Assembly: GCA_958453305.1 (NCBI GenBank)
Contig: CAUDXH010000021.1
Span: 1 to 35,512, forward strand
Reading direction: 5' to 3'
DNA: 35,512 nucleotides
From: an uncultured Bacteroides sp.
GTDB taxonomy: Bacteria > Bacteroidota > Bacteroidia > Bacteroidales > Bacteroidaceae
Positions 8,836 to 16,698 of this stretch are shown here, in pieces (position 1 is the first letter of the stretch; each line of letters begins with the position of its first letter). The notes below the pieces were generated by a model. The model worked only from the letters and a program-made list of their open reading frames with translations. It had not been told where the DNA came from and searched no databases. The position numbers and the translations under genes are program-made.

Positions 8836-9828
8836 ATGAAACCTATTAAATCAATCATGAGTGCGCTCTGTGCTGCATATCTATCAGTTTTATTAATTTT
8901 CCCTGTCACCGCAAGCAATAGCTCAGAAATTGATTTGCGTGCAACAAATGTAAACATAAGAGCAAACGAGTGGATGAAATCCTTAAATGATACTTTACTT
9001 ATCAGACATCTATCTCTGCCTGGCACACATGATAGCGGAGCCATGCGGGGTGGGGAAGCATTACGTACACAAAGTTCTACCTTATCCCAACAACTAGAAA
9101 TAGGCATACGTGCTTTCGATGTTCGTTTACAAAGCCATAATGGGAAATTAGGAGTATATCACAGCATTGCCTTTCAACATATCTTTTGGGAAGAAGATGT
9201 ACTTCCTACGATGATTTCTTTCTTGAAAAATCATCCTACCGAAATGCTGGTTGTTTCCCTTAAATGTGAAGGTGGAAGTACTAGCGAATATTCTTCTTTA
9301 CTTTCCGCCTCTTTGCAGCAGACCCAATATCACCCTTACATAATTTCTTCATATAACAATAAGCTAACATTAGGAGATTGCCGTGGTAAAATACTCTTTT
9401 TACACCGAGATGAAGCAGGACCCGACTATCATGGTGTACGCTGTGAAGGTTGGCAGGACAATGCTAGTTGCCAACTAACCCTTAGAGCATCAAATGGGAT
9501 TGTCGATACAGCTTACTTACAAGATGAGTATCAATATTTATCAGGTGATATTACAGAACTTAAAAAAAAGGAACAAGCCATAATTCATTATTTTGAACAA
9601 ATGTCATGTCCGAAAACCAGAGCTTCCTCTTGGGGAATTTCTTTCATTAGTGCAACAGGATTGCCTCATGGCACTCCCCATATTTTTGCGGACTACCTCA
9701 ACGGAACTATCGCAGATTATCTTATAAATCATGAACAACGTTATTGTGGTATTGTACTTATTGATTTTGTAGCTTATACAGACGGGGTTCGGCTAGTTGA
9801 TGCTATTATTCGCTGCAATAACCGGTAA
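8836..9828 (+). CDS. Secreted PI-PLC-type phosphodiesterase
   Basis: A 330-residue protein of the bacterial phosphatidylinositol-specific phospholipase C X-domain family. A signal peptide ends near VTA (residue 26), with no lipobox. Catalytic features are LPGTHDSGA (His65, Asp66), FDVRL (Arg97) and VYHSI (His109), matching the two-histidine, Asp and Arg arrangement of the Bacillus cereus enzyme (His32, Asp33, Arg69, His82); the C-terminal VLIDF strand (about 307-311) completes the barrel. Such enzymes cut phosphatidylinositol and many cut GPI anchors, giving inositol cyclic phosphate ends and diacylglycerol. The gene is alone, with its own promoter, between the GH92 operon and susC, and flanked by the two 40-bp elements. 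A lipid-scavenging role independent of the glycan genes cannot be excluded. Confidence 0.9.
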   Translation: MKPIKSIMSALCAAYLSVLLIFPVTASNSSEIDLRATNVNIRANEWMKSLNDTLLIRHLSLPGTHDSGAMRGGEALRTQSSTLSQQLEIGIRAFDVRLQSHNGKLGVYHSIAFQHIFWEEDVLPTMISFLKNHPTEMLVVSLKCEGGSTSEYSSLLSASLQQTQYHPYIISSYNNKLTLGDCRGKILFLHRDEAGPDYHGVRCEGWQDNASCQLTLRASNGIVDTAYLQDEYQYLSGDITELKKKEQAIIHYFEQMSCPKTRASSWGISFISATGLPHGTPHIFADYLNGTIADYLINHEQRYCGIVLIDFVAYTDGVRLVDAIIRCNNR

Positions 9829-10201
9829 CACTATAGCCATACTGAATCAAGCAATCTAAATTAGAAAAACAGGAGCAATGACACACTAATAGTTCTCCCC
9901 AACCATTACCTAAATTTCCCGCAATTTGTTTGCAGATGTCAATCTATTTTGCGAATATTGCATAAAGTTTTGCCCATGAAAAACAACAATCACAGACTAT
10001 CAATATTAATTTGTTGATATAAAACAACATAACAAGCCTTTAGCCATAAATCATTCATTATTCAAACCAACCATCGAATACATATGAATTGAACTATTTT
10101 TTTGTTTGTAATGTGTGTGTGTAATGGCTATGTAATTTTTGCTCCAGACCTTTGCAGCAAAATTAGGAAATTTCAATTGTAAAACATTAAATAAAAAATG
10201 C
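9829..10201 (+). promoter_or_regulatory. susC control region
   Basis: This 373-base gap holds the 40-bp element copy B and an AT-rich leader. A weak -7 candidate, TTAATTTG at 10006-10013 (one mismatch to TAnnTTTG), would give a leader of about 180 nt and place the element about 55-95 bases upstream of the start. A short GT run (about 10111-10121) is present. No terminator for the PI-PLC gene is recognisable, so some readthrough into susC is possible. Confidence 0.45.
9925..9964 (+). promoter_or_regulatory. 40-bp operator-like element, copy B (susC)
   Basis: Plus-strand copy of the element at 8532-8571, 37 of 40 bases identical, beginning TTTGTTTGCAGATGTC and ending TTTTGCGAATATTGCATA. TTTGC occurs at 9929 and 9948, with a third at 9969 just outside the element, spaced 19 and 21 bases, about two helical turns each. 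It points toward susC, whose ATG is about 238 bp downstream. Probably the site of the regulator controlling the whole locus. Confidence 0.75.
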
Positions 10202-13200
10202 ATGAAACAAACAAATCGCATGATTCTTTCCCTTTTTTTAGGGTCGTTTCTGTCAGTATCTGCTCTTGCGCAGCAGATTTCCGTTAAAGGAGTCGTCAAA
10301 GATCAGACGGGGGAACCAGTGATAGGAGCCAACGTATTGTTAAAAGGGACCACTACCGGTGTTATTACTGATGTGGATGGCAAATTCGAACTGCCTGCTA
10401 ATGCAAATAAGGATGTGCTAGTCATTAGCTTCGTTGGATTCTCTAGTCAAGAAGTCCAAGTAACTGGTCAAGAAATTGAAATTATATTAAAAGACGACAC
10501 AGAGTTGCTGGATGAAGTTGTTGTATTGGGGTATGGAGCCAATGCTCGTAAACAAGACCTATCTGCTGCTGTGGGCGTTATTAACAACACAGACGGACTA
10601 ACTTCGCGCCCTGTAACCTCTACTGAAAGTATGTTGCAAGGTCAGTTGGCTGGTGTAACAGTTCAATCCAATGGTGGTGACCCTACCGCTACTCCATCTA
10701 TTGTCATTCGCGGTCAAGGATCACAAAATGGTGATAATGTTTTGTGGGTAGTTGATGGTGTTCCCGGAGCTCCCATTGCCTCTACCAGCGATATTGAATC
10801 TATCGTAGTCTTGAAAGATGCTGCATCTGCTGCTATCTATGGTGCTCAATCAGGAGCCGGTGGTGTAGTTTTGGTAACAACTAAGAAGGCTAAAGCTGGC
10901 ATTCCGACATTAAGTTACGATGGTACTTATGGCATCCGCAAGGCTAGTAACTTAATTGAACCACTGAATGCTGAAGGTGAAGTGGAAATGCGTAAACGTT
11001 CGTATGCAGCAGCAGGATCTAGTATTCCAGATGATTGGAATGTAGCAAAAAATCCATGGATTGGCACCACCCGCACAGACTGGATGGATGCTATATTCCG
11101 TACCGCTTTCTACCAGCGCCATAATATCGCATTAAATGTAGGAACAGAAAACTCTTCAAGCCGAATCTCATTCTCATATGATAATGACCAAGGTGTTCTG
11201 ATTAATACATTCAACAAGAACTACTCTCTTCGCTATAATGGTAAATTAAACATCAACAAATGGATTAGCATCACCGAAGATTTCGTATGGAAGAACAATG
11301 AAAATCGTTCTAAAGACACTGATGATGCCTATACCGGTCCTATTTTGTCTGCTGTATACATGCCAGCCAGTGCTACTATCTACAATCCATTAGATGGCTC
11401 TTATGGAGGTACAACAACTGAAGACCCGGACTACATAGCAAAATATGGAAGCAACTTTGCCAGCGCACACGGGGATGTTGTCAATCCCGTACGTCTGTTA
11501 GAAGCAGAAAATCTCTTCAACCGGACTAGTGAGATTTGGACTACTACTACATTACAAATAGCCAATGTATTACCTGGTTTGAAATTTACCAGCCGTTTTA
11601 CTTATAACGTAAACAATAACTACTATAAGAAGTTCAAACCCAAAAACGATGAGCCAGGCAAACCAAATCTTTCTAACGGATTAATTGAAAGTAGCTACCG
11701 TACTGACTCTTGGAAAACAGAAAACACACTGACTTACGACAATACATTTGGTGCACACACTGTCGGAGCATTATTCTCAACCACAGCCGACCACTTTAAC
11801 ACCCGCGGAATGGAAGTAAATGGCTCTGATTTTGCTGATGAAAATGCTTACTTGCAGTATCTTCCCTATGCTGGAAGTGTAACAGCTAGTGACTATTTAA
11901 CAGGTCCTGATGCCAATGTTTCTTTGGTTGCTCGCTTGGCTTATTCATACGATGACCGTTACTTTTTGACAGCTTCTTGGCGTCGTGACTATGCAGGTCG
12001 CCTTCCCAAAGAAAACAACTATGGCGATTTTCCTGCAGCAACCGCCGCATGGAAGATTTCAAACGAAAAGTTCTTCCCTAAGAGCGATGTGCTTAGCTTA
12101 TTGAAGTTACGTGCTTCTTGGGGACGTGTAGGTAATCTGGGATCTATAGGATACAATTATAAAACTTCATTGTTAGGAACCAAGAATTGGCACGAGCAGG
12201 CTATGTATAACCCGACTCAGAATCATACCTATGATAACTTCGTATTCTATGCAACTGCATTGAACAAGAATTTAACTTGGGAGACTTCTGAACAATGGGA
12301 CTTAGGTTTGGATATAGAAATGTTCAAACAACGCTTGGCATTGTCTATTGACTACTTTGACAAACGCACATTCAACTTGATTCAGGAACAGACCATGAAC
12401 TGGCCTACTACCATCGGTTTGAATGCTATGTTAGTAAACCAAGGTGAAGTTAGAAACCGTGGTGTGGAAGTTACTGCTAGTTGGAACGACAACATAACCA
12501 AAGACTTCTCATATCATATTTCTGCCAACTTTACTTATCTGAAAAACAAAGTTTCAGACATTGGTGTTCGCAACCCGGATGGAACTCCCGGAGTTTGGAC
12601 AGAAAGCAGTTCTAAATTCCGTAACATCCCCTGGACCCGTCAAACAGCCGAAGGCCAACCTTTAGGTTCTTACTACTTGATTAAGACAGCTGGTATTTTC
12701 CAAAGCGACGAAGAAGCTGCCAACTATGTAGACAAAAACGGCAATCGTATCCAGCCTAATGCCGTAGCAGGAGACTTGAAATTTGTAGATGCCAATGGTG
12801 ACGGAAAAATTAACGATGACGACCGTCAATATTGCGGAAGTGCAACCCCAAAAACCACATATGCTTTTACACTAGGTGCAACTTACAAGAAACTATCTGT
12901 AAATGCAATGTTCCAAGGGGTAGGTGGAGCACAAACATTCTATGCAGCCAAAACAATGTTGCTGAGCGATGTAGATGGAAACTTTAACCGCAGCAAAGAA
13001 ATCTTGAATGCCTGGACAAAAGAAAATCCAGGTTCAAATATTCCGCGCCTGTCTAGAACAGATAACAACAACAACTTCTCTACAGCTTCAGACTGGTACC
13101 TAGAAGATTCCTCTTATTTGCGTCTGAAAAACTTGACTGTATCTTACGACTTGTCAAGTTTATTACAGAAATGGACACACCTCAAAGAGCGTAAGAGCCA

Positions 13201-13339
13201 GATGTCTGTATACTTCAGCGGAGAAAACCTGTTTACTATTACCAACTATTCTGGTATGGATCCTGAAACTGGAGGATGGGATGCTTTGAAATATCCTGTA
13301 TCAAAAGTATTCTCTTTTGGAGTTAAATTAACCTATTAA
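10202..13339 (+). CDS. SusC/RagA-type TonB-dependent outer-membrane transporter
   Basis: A 1045-residue outer-membrane importer. The ATG at 10202 is chosen because MKQTNRMILSLF starts a signal peptide ending ALA-QQ (residue 23); a TTG 21 codons upstream adds a non-signal stretch. The mature protein starts with a carboxypeptidase-regulatory-like domain (about 25-105, VKDQTGEPVIGANV), then a TonB-box-like ELLDEVVVLGYG, a plug (SMLQGQLAGVTVQS, VVDGVPGAP) and a barrel ending in an aromatic residue. No N-terminal STN signalling domain is present, so sigma/anti-sigma control through this transporter is unlikely. susD follows after 32 bp. Together they import an oligosaccharide captured at the cell surface. 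Confidence 0.96.
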   Translation: MKQTNRMILSLFLGSFLSVSALAQQISVKGVVKDQTGEPVIGANVLLKGTTTGVITDVDGKFELPANANKDVLVISFVGFSSQEVQVTGQEIEIILKDDTELLDEVVVLGYGANARKQDLSAAVGVINNTDGLTSRPVTSTESMLQGQLAGVTVQSNGGDPTATPSIVIRGQGSQNGDNVLWVVDGVPGAPIASTSDIESIVVLKDAASAAIYGAQSGAGGVVLVTTKKAKAGIPTLSYDGTYGIRKASNLIEPLNAEGEVEMRKRSYAAAGSSIPDDWNVAKNPWIGTTRTDWMDAIFRTAFYQRHNIALNVGTENSSSRISFSYDNDQGVLINTFNKNYSLRYNGKLNINKWISITEDFVWKNNENRSKDTDDAYTGPILSAVYMPASATIYNPLDGSYGGTTTEDPDYIAKYGSNFASAHGDVVNPVRLLEAENLFNRTSEIWTTTTLQIANVLPGLKFTSRFTYNVNNNYYKKFKPKNDEPGKPNLSNGLIESSYRTDSWKTENTLTYDNTFGAHTVGALFSTTADHFNTRGMEVNGSDFADENAYLQYLPYAGSVTASDYLTGPDANVSLVARLAYSYDDRYFLTASWRRDYAGRLPKENNYGDFPAATAAWKISNEKFFPKSDVLSLLKLRASWGRVGNLGSIGYNYKTSLLGTKNWHEQAMYNPTQNHTYDNFVFYATALNKNLTWETSEQWDLGLDIEMFKQRLALSIDYFDKRTFNLIQEQTMNWPTTIGLNAMLVNQGEVRNRGVEVTASWNDNITKDFSYHISANFTYLKNKVSDIGVRNPDGTPGVWTESSSKFRNIPWTRQTAEGQPLGSYYLIKTAGIFQSDEEAANYVDKNGNRIQPNAVAGDLKFVDANGDGKINDDDRQYCGSATPKTTYAFTLGATYKKLSVNAMFQGVGGAQTFYAAKTMLLSDVDGNFNRSKEILNAWTKENPGSNIPRLSRTDNNNNFSTASDWYLEDSSYLRLKNLTVSYDLSSLLQKWTHLKERKSQMSVYFSGENLFTITNYSGMDPETGGWDALKYPVSKVFSFGVKLTY

Positions 13340-13371
13340 TGCCAATTTAAATTATAATGCAACCAACTAAT

Positions 13372-15006
13372 ATGAAAAAATATATTCCTATATTCGCCTT
13401 GTCAGCTTTAATATTTGGTTCTTGCTCCGATTTTTTGGATGTACAGCCGGAGGGAGTCCCCACGACCGATAACTATTTCACCAATGACCGACAAGCGATG
13501 TCTGCCATCGATGGTCTATATGGATTTATTCACCAGGAAGACGGATTCGGGCGTGAATTATTCTGGGAACAAGGAGCTGCATGCGACATTGTATGGGCCA
13601 AATCAAGAAACTACAACACATTGGCCACATTTAAATATACAGGAAGTGAAGGACCTCTGCAAAGCACATTCGAGCTTTTCTATAACACCATGTCTCGTTC
13701 CAACTGGGTTATCAAGAATCTGCTTGCCAAAGAAAAAGAAAAAGGATTGACTCCGATTGAGCACCGCAGCTTAGGAGAAGCCTTCTTTATGCGCGGCATG
13801 GCTCATTTCTATATAGCTTACCGCTATGGAACAAAAGACCAAGGTGTTCCGTTTTTACGCTTCGAGGATATTGAAGGAGAATACGATTATTCTATTCCAC
13901 CTCAGCGTGCCACGGTCATGGATAATTATCAGCTGATTATTGATGACATGGACAAAGCCATCCATTACTTGCCTAGATTTGAAGAATATGGTGTAGAAGA
14001 CCAAGGTCGTGCACACGAAGCTGCAGCCATAGCTTATCAGGCAAAAGTATACGCTTATTGGGCTATGTGGGATGAAAGTAAATGGAACGATGTGATTCGC
14101 TTGGTTGACCAACTGGAGAATGAGTACGGACGTGACTTAGCTCCCTCTTTAGATGAGTTCTTCTCTTCAGACTTCAAGAACTTCTGGAACAAAGAATACA
14201 TTTGGTCTATTCCATCAAATGGGGGTTCAACTGGTGGTGGAACAGAGTTCCCCGGTGTAATCCTTGAAGACAAAGGTTGGGGCGTTTATAATGGTTGGGG
14301 ACAAATAAAACCCTCTCTTGACATTTATAATGAGATGGCAAAAGACGGTGCAGACAATGCCCGTTTAAGACGCTCTATCTTGGAGTACAACCAGGAGTTC
14401 GAATTCTTCGGCAAGACTATGAACTTCTACTCAAACACCAACTTTGATGTAGGTTTCCAGATCAACAAATACATGGATCCGTTCAAGTATAAAGACGCAC
14501 ATCTGATTGGCTATGTACACACCAATGGTAATATGCCTACAGCCCGTATCAACTTCCCGCTGATTCGTTTTGCTGAAATGAAATTGTTCCGTGCAGAAGC
14601 TTATTTAGTCAAGAATCTCCCAGAGAAAGCTATCGATGACTTAAATGATATTCGTAAACGTTCGGGATTGACTCCTTTGACGCACAATCCTACTATGACC
14701 GATTTATATCATGAACGCCGCTGTGAGTTAGCCTTTGAGTTTACCGACCACCTGTTCGACTTGAAACGCTGGCACCTGTCTTCAAATGCAGAAATAAAAG
14801 AGTTGGCCGCCAGAGAATTAAACACACATCCTTCTGTTCGCGTATATGAAAACCGCAGTGATCCGAAATCTTCTTTTAAGGTAGAGCCTTATGTTGACTA
14901 CCCCGATAAAGCACAGTATCAGGATTACATGCTGGTATTCCCCTATCCAAGTGACCAGGTGATTAATTCTAATGGAAAGCTACAGCAAAATAAAGGTTAT
15001 AAGTAA
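13372..15006 (+). CDS. SusD/RagB-type surface glycan-binding lipoprotein
   Basis: A 544-residue lipoprotein that forms the lid of the SusC transporter. Start is set at 13372 because MKKYIPIFALSALIFGSC gives a proper signal peptide with lipidation at Cys18; an ATG five codons earlier (13357) is possible. The mature start DFLDVQPEG is typical. Tetratricopeptide-like helices and the RagB C-terminal part (INFPLIRFAEMKLFRAEAY, then YHERRCELAFE and HLFDLKRW) are clear. It pairs with the upstream susC gene and ends before a strong terminator. No SusE/F-like surface protein follows, so further surface binding may come from the PA14 modules or from genes outside the window. Confidence 0.96.
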   Translation: MKKYIPIFALSALIFGSCSDFLDVQPEGVPTTDNYFTNDRQAMSAIDGLYGFIHQEDGFGRELFWEQGAACDIVWAKSRNYNTLATFKYTGSEGPLQSTFELFYNTMSRSNWVIKNLLAKEKEKGLTPIEHRSLGEAFFMRGMAHFYIAYRYGTKDQGVPFLRFEDIEGEYDYSIPPQRATVMDNYQLIIDDMDKAIHYLPRFEEYGVEDQGRAHEAAAIAYQAKVYAYWAMWDESKWNDVIRLVDQLENEYGRDLAPSLDEFFSSDFKNFWNKEYIWSIPSNGGSTGGGTEFPGVILEDKGWGVYNGWGQIKPSLDIYNEMAKDGADNARLRRSILEYNQEFEFFGKTMNFYSNTNFDVGFQINKYMDPFKYKDAHLIGYVHTNGNMPTARINFPLIRFAEMKLFRAEAYLVKNLPEKAIDDLNDIRKRSGLTPLTHNPTMTDLYHERRCELAFEFTDHLFDLKRWHLSSNAEIKELAARELNTHPSVRVYENRSDPKSSFKVEPYVDYPDKAQYQDYMLVFPYPSDQVINSNGKLQQNKGYK

Positions 15007-15060
15007 TATGCCATCTCTTGGGATAAACAATAACTTTGAATTAAAAGCTATTAAATAGTT

Positions 15061-15114
15061 AAAGGACTTCAAAAGTCTGCTTCTGATAACGCAGACTTTT
15101 GAAGTCCTTTTTAT
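15061..15114 (+). terminator. Strong intrinsic terminator after susD
   Basis: Positions 15061-15080 pair perfectly with 15091-15110 (20 bp, 10-nt loop), followed by T-rich sequence. It sits 54 bp past the susD stop. The A-rich 5' flank means it could also act on the minus strand, ending the convergent operon that stops at 15247. Confidence 0.9.
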
Positions 15115-15246
15115 TGATAAAAATCGCCGTAAGCAAGATGGCATTCAAGCGTGACTATTTTATGAATTTATCAACATTTAGCGATGTTTTATCGCTTTAC
15201 ATAAGGCATATATTTCCTTTTTCAAAAATAATTTTATTAGTCCCTG

Positions 15247-16698
15247 TTATTTCGGAAGAAACAGCATTTCATCCGTCACTAGCTGGTCTGTAAAACGGCT
15301 CACCATCCGTACTTTGAGCGACTCTCCCATATAACTCTCAAAGTACAAGAGTTTTACTTCATGGAATCCAGCCTCCAAAGCAACCTTTCCTTCCACACAT
15401 TTCAAGCTATGAGAACCATCATTATCTACAATCTCTTTTCCGTCGATAAATAATTTTGCACCGTCATCGGATGATACATAAAAATAATAAACCCCCTTCT
15501 CAGGAATGCGTATCAAAGAACGGAAGTCATAGCCGAAATAATCTTTTGCCGGTGCCTCTGAAATATTAAAATTAGAAAGTACTCCTTCTTTTACTTTTTT
15601 GCCCGCATACATATCGGCTGTCTGTTCAAAATCGCCCTCATAATAAGTATAAGCCACTCCTTGTTCCTTCGGCTGGACTTTTTTGGCAGGCAGATAAGGG
15701 CCTTCTTCATCTATCGAAGTGATACCCGACGGATAATAATAAGCAAATTCTTTCCCTTCGGGAGTTGTAATCCAAGTATCGAACTGGCGTTTCCCTTCAT
15801 ATAGTTCCACTACACGGCCCCCACGAATAAATTCACCGTAGGCATCCTTTCCGGTTACTCGCCCATAAGCCAATACAATATTTTTTTCCTGTCCCAGGAA
15901 GTCATTATCATGATCGTGTCCCACAAAAACGCCCATCACATCTTTGCAGTCCACAAAAGAAGCAAACATCCCACTGTTTACATCGGCAGCACAAGCATCG
16001 CCTTCATCACATCTACCCCAAGTAGTTTTTTTTCCTATCAAATGACGGTATTCCGGCAATGCAATGTGAAAGAAAGCCAATGCAGGAAGCGGCTCACCCC
16101 CGTTTCCAGCTGTAAAGTTTTTACTTTGGTCCCGATACCATTCTATCTGATTAAAGTGAATCCAGTCGTAATGTCCCAAATCTTCCGTTTCAGGATAATC
16201 ATTCGAGTCAATACAATAAAGAAGCGAAGCGACTTTATCCGACTGTTTTGACCCATAAATGGGAAGAACATGATTGCCACATCCTTTTATCTCCTTCGGG
16301 CCATGCGAACCTACAAAATAGGGAGATTTCATCAGCAGATCATAAATCGTATGTTTATCCAAATATTCTGCATCATGATTTCCCATGGTCACATCAAAGT
16401 GCACTTTTTCTTCTTCAAAAATACGTATAATTGACTTCCATCCATCAAGGGCAGGATCGGAGGTAACAATATCACCTGTAAGAATTGCCAAATCAGGTTT
16501 TTCTATTTCAAGAACCGATTTAATGGTATGTTCAGTAACTTCACATCCTGCCGACTTTGGGTCCCAATGAACATCGGTAAACTGAACCATCTTAAATTTT
16601 CCATCCTTAAACCGAAGCGGCTGCCGGGCTGATGCAATGCCTGCACATAGCAAAAGCAGCACCATAAAAAAGAGTCCTTTTCTCATATTCTGATTCAT
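15247..16698 (-). CDS. Exported metallophosphoesterase with C-terminal PA14 domain
   Basis: A 483-residue exported enzyme. The calcineurin-like phosphoesterase domain (about 30-310) has all metal motifs: FTDVHW (Asp42, His44), LTGDIV (Asp76), MGNHD (Asn107, His108), FFHIA (His211) and GHDHD (His261, His263). A PA14 domain follows (about 349-483), with SDDG at 410-413 and VDNDGSH at 424-430. It matches the PA14 of the GH92 enzyme in about 55 of 113 ungapped positions counted by hand. The ATG overlaps the GH20 stop by one base (TAATG), implying translational coupling; a second ATG four codons later better precedes the signal peptide. Likely a phosphomonoesterase or phosphodiesterase acting on a glycan bound by PA14. 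Confidence 0.9.
   Translation of the reverse strand: MNQNMRKGLFFMVLLLLCAGIASARQPLRFKDGKFKMVQFTDVHWDPKSAGCEVTEHTIKSVLEIEKPDLAILTGDIVTSDPALDGWKSIIRIFEEEKVHFDVTMGNHDAEYLDKHTIYDLLMKSPYFVGSHGPKEIKGCGNHVLPIYGSKQSDKVASLLYCIDSNDYPETEDLGHYDWIHFNQIEWYRDQSKNFTAGNGGEPLPALAFFHIALPEYRHLIGKKTTWGRCDEGDACAADVNSGMFASFVDCKDVMGVFVGHDHDNDFLGQEKNIVLAYGRVTGKDAYGEFIRGGRVVELYEGKRQFDTWITTPEGKEFAYYYPSGITSIDEEGPYLPAKKVQPKEQGVAYTYYEGDFEQTADMYAGKKVKEGVLSNFNISEAPAKDYFGYDFRSLIRIPEKGVYYFYVSSDDGAKLFIDGKEIVDNDGSHSLKCVEGKVALEAGFHEVKLLYFESYMGESLKVRMVSRFTDQLVTDEMLFLPK

Noticed and set aside
8808..9107. A 99-codon frame on the minus strand over the 5' end of the PI-PLC gene
   Set aside because: It is a shadow of the coding strand with no recognisable domain, and it is antisense to a gene with intact catalytic motifs.
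8532..9964. The inverted 40-bp pair as recombination sites of an invertible PI-PLC segment
   Set aside because: Three differences lie in the central six bases, where a crossover core should be identical; no recombinase gene is nearby; and both copies point to operon starts as operators would. PCR across both junctions would settle it.
10139..10201. A TTG-initiated N-terminal extension of SusC
   Set aside because: The added 21 residues are not signal-like, and the ATG at 10202 begins a normal signal peptide.
15099..15293. A 64-codon plus-strand frame after the susD terminator
   Set aside because: It begins inside the terminator stem and ends inside the convergent phosphoesterase gene; its composition looks like translated AT-rich spacer.
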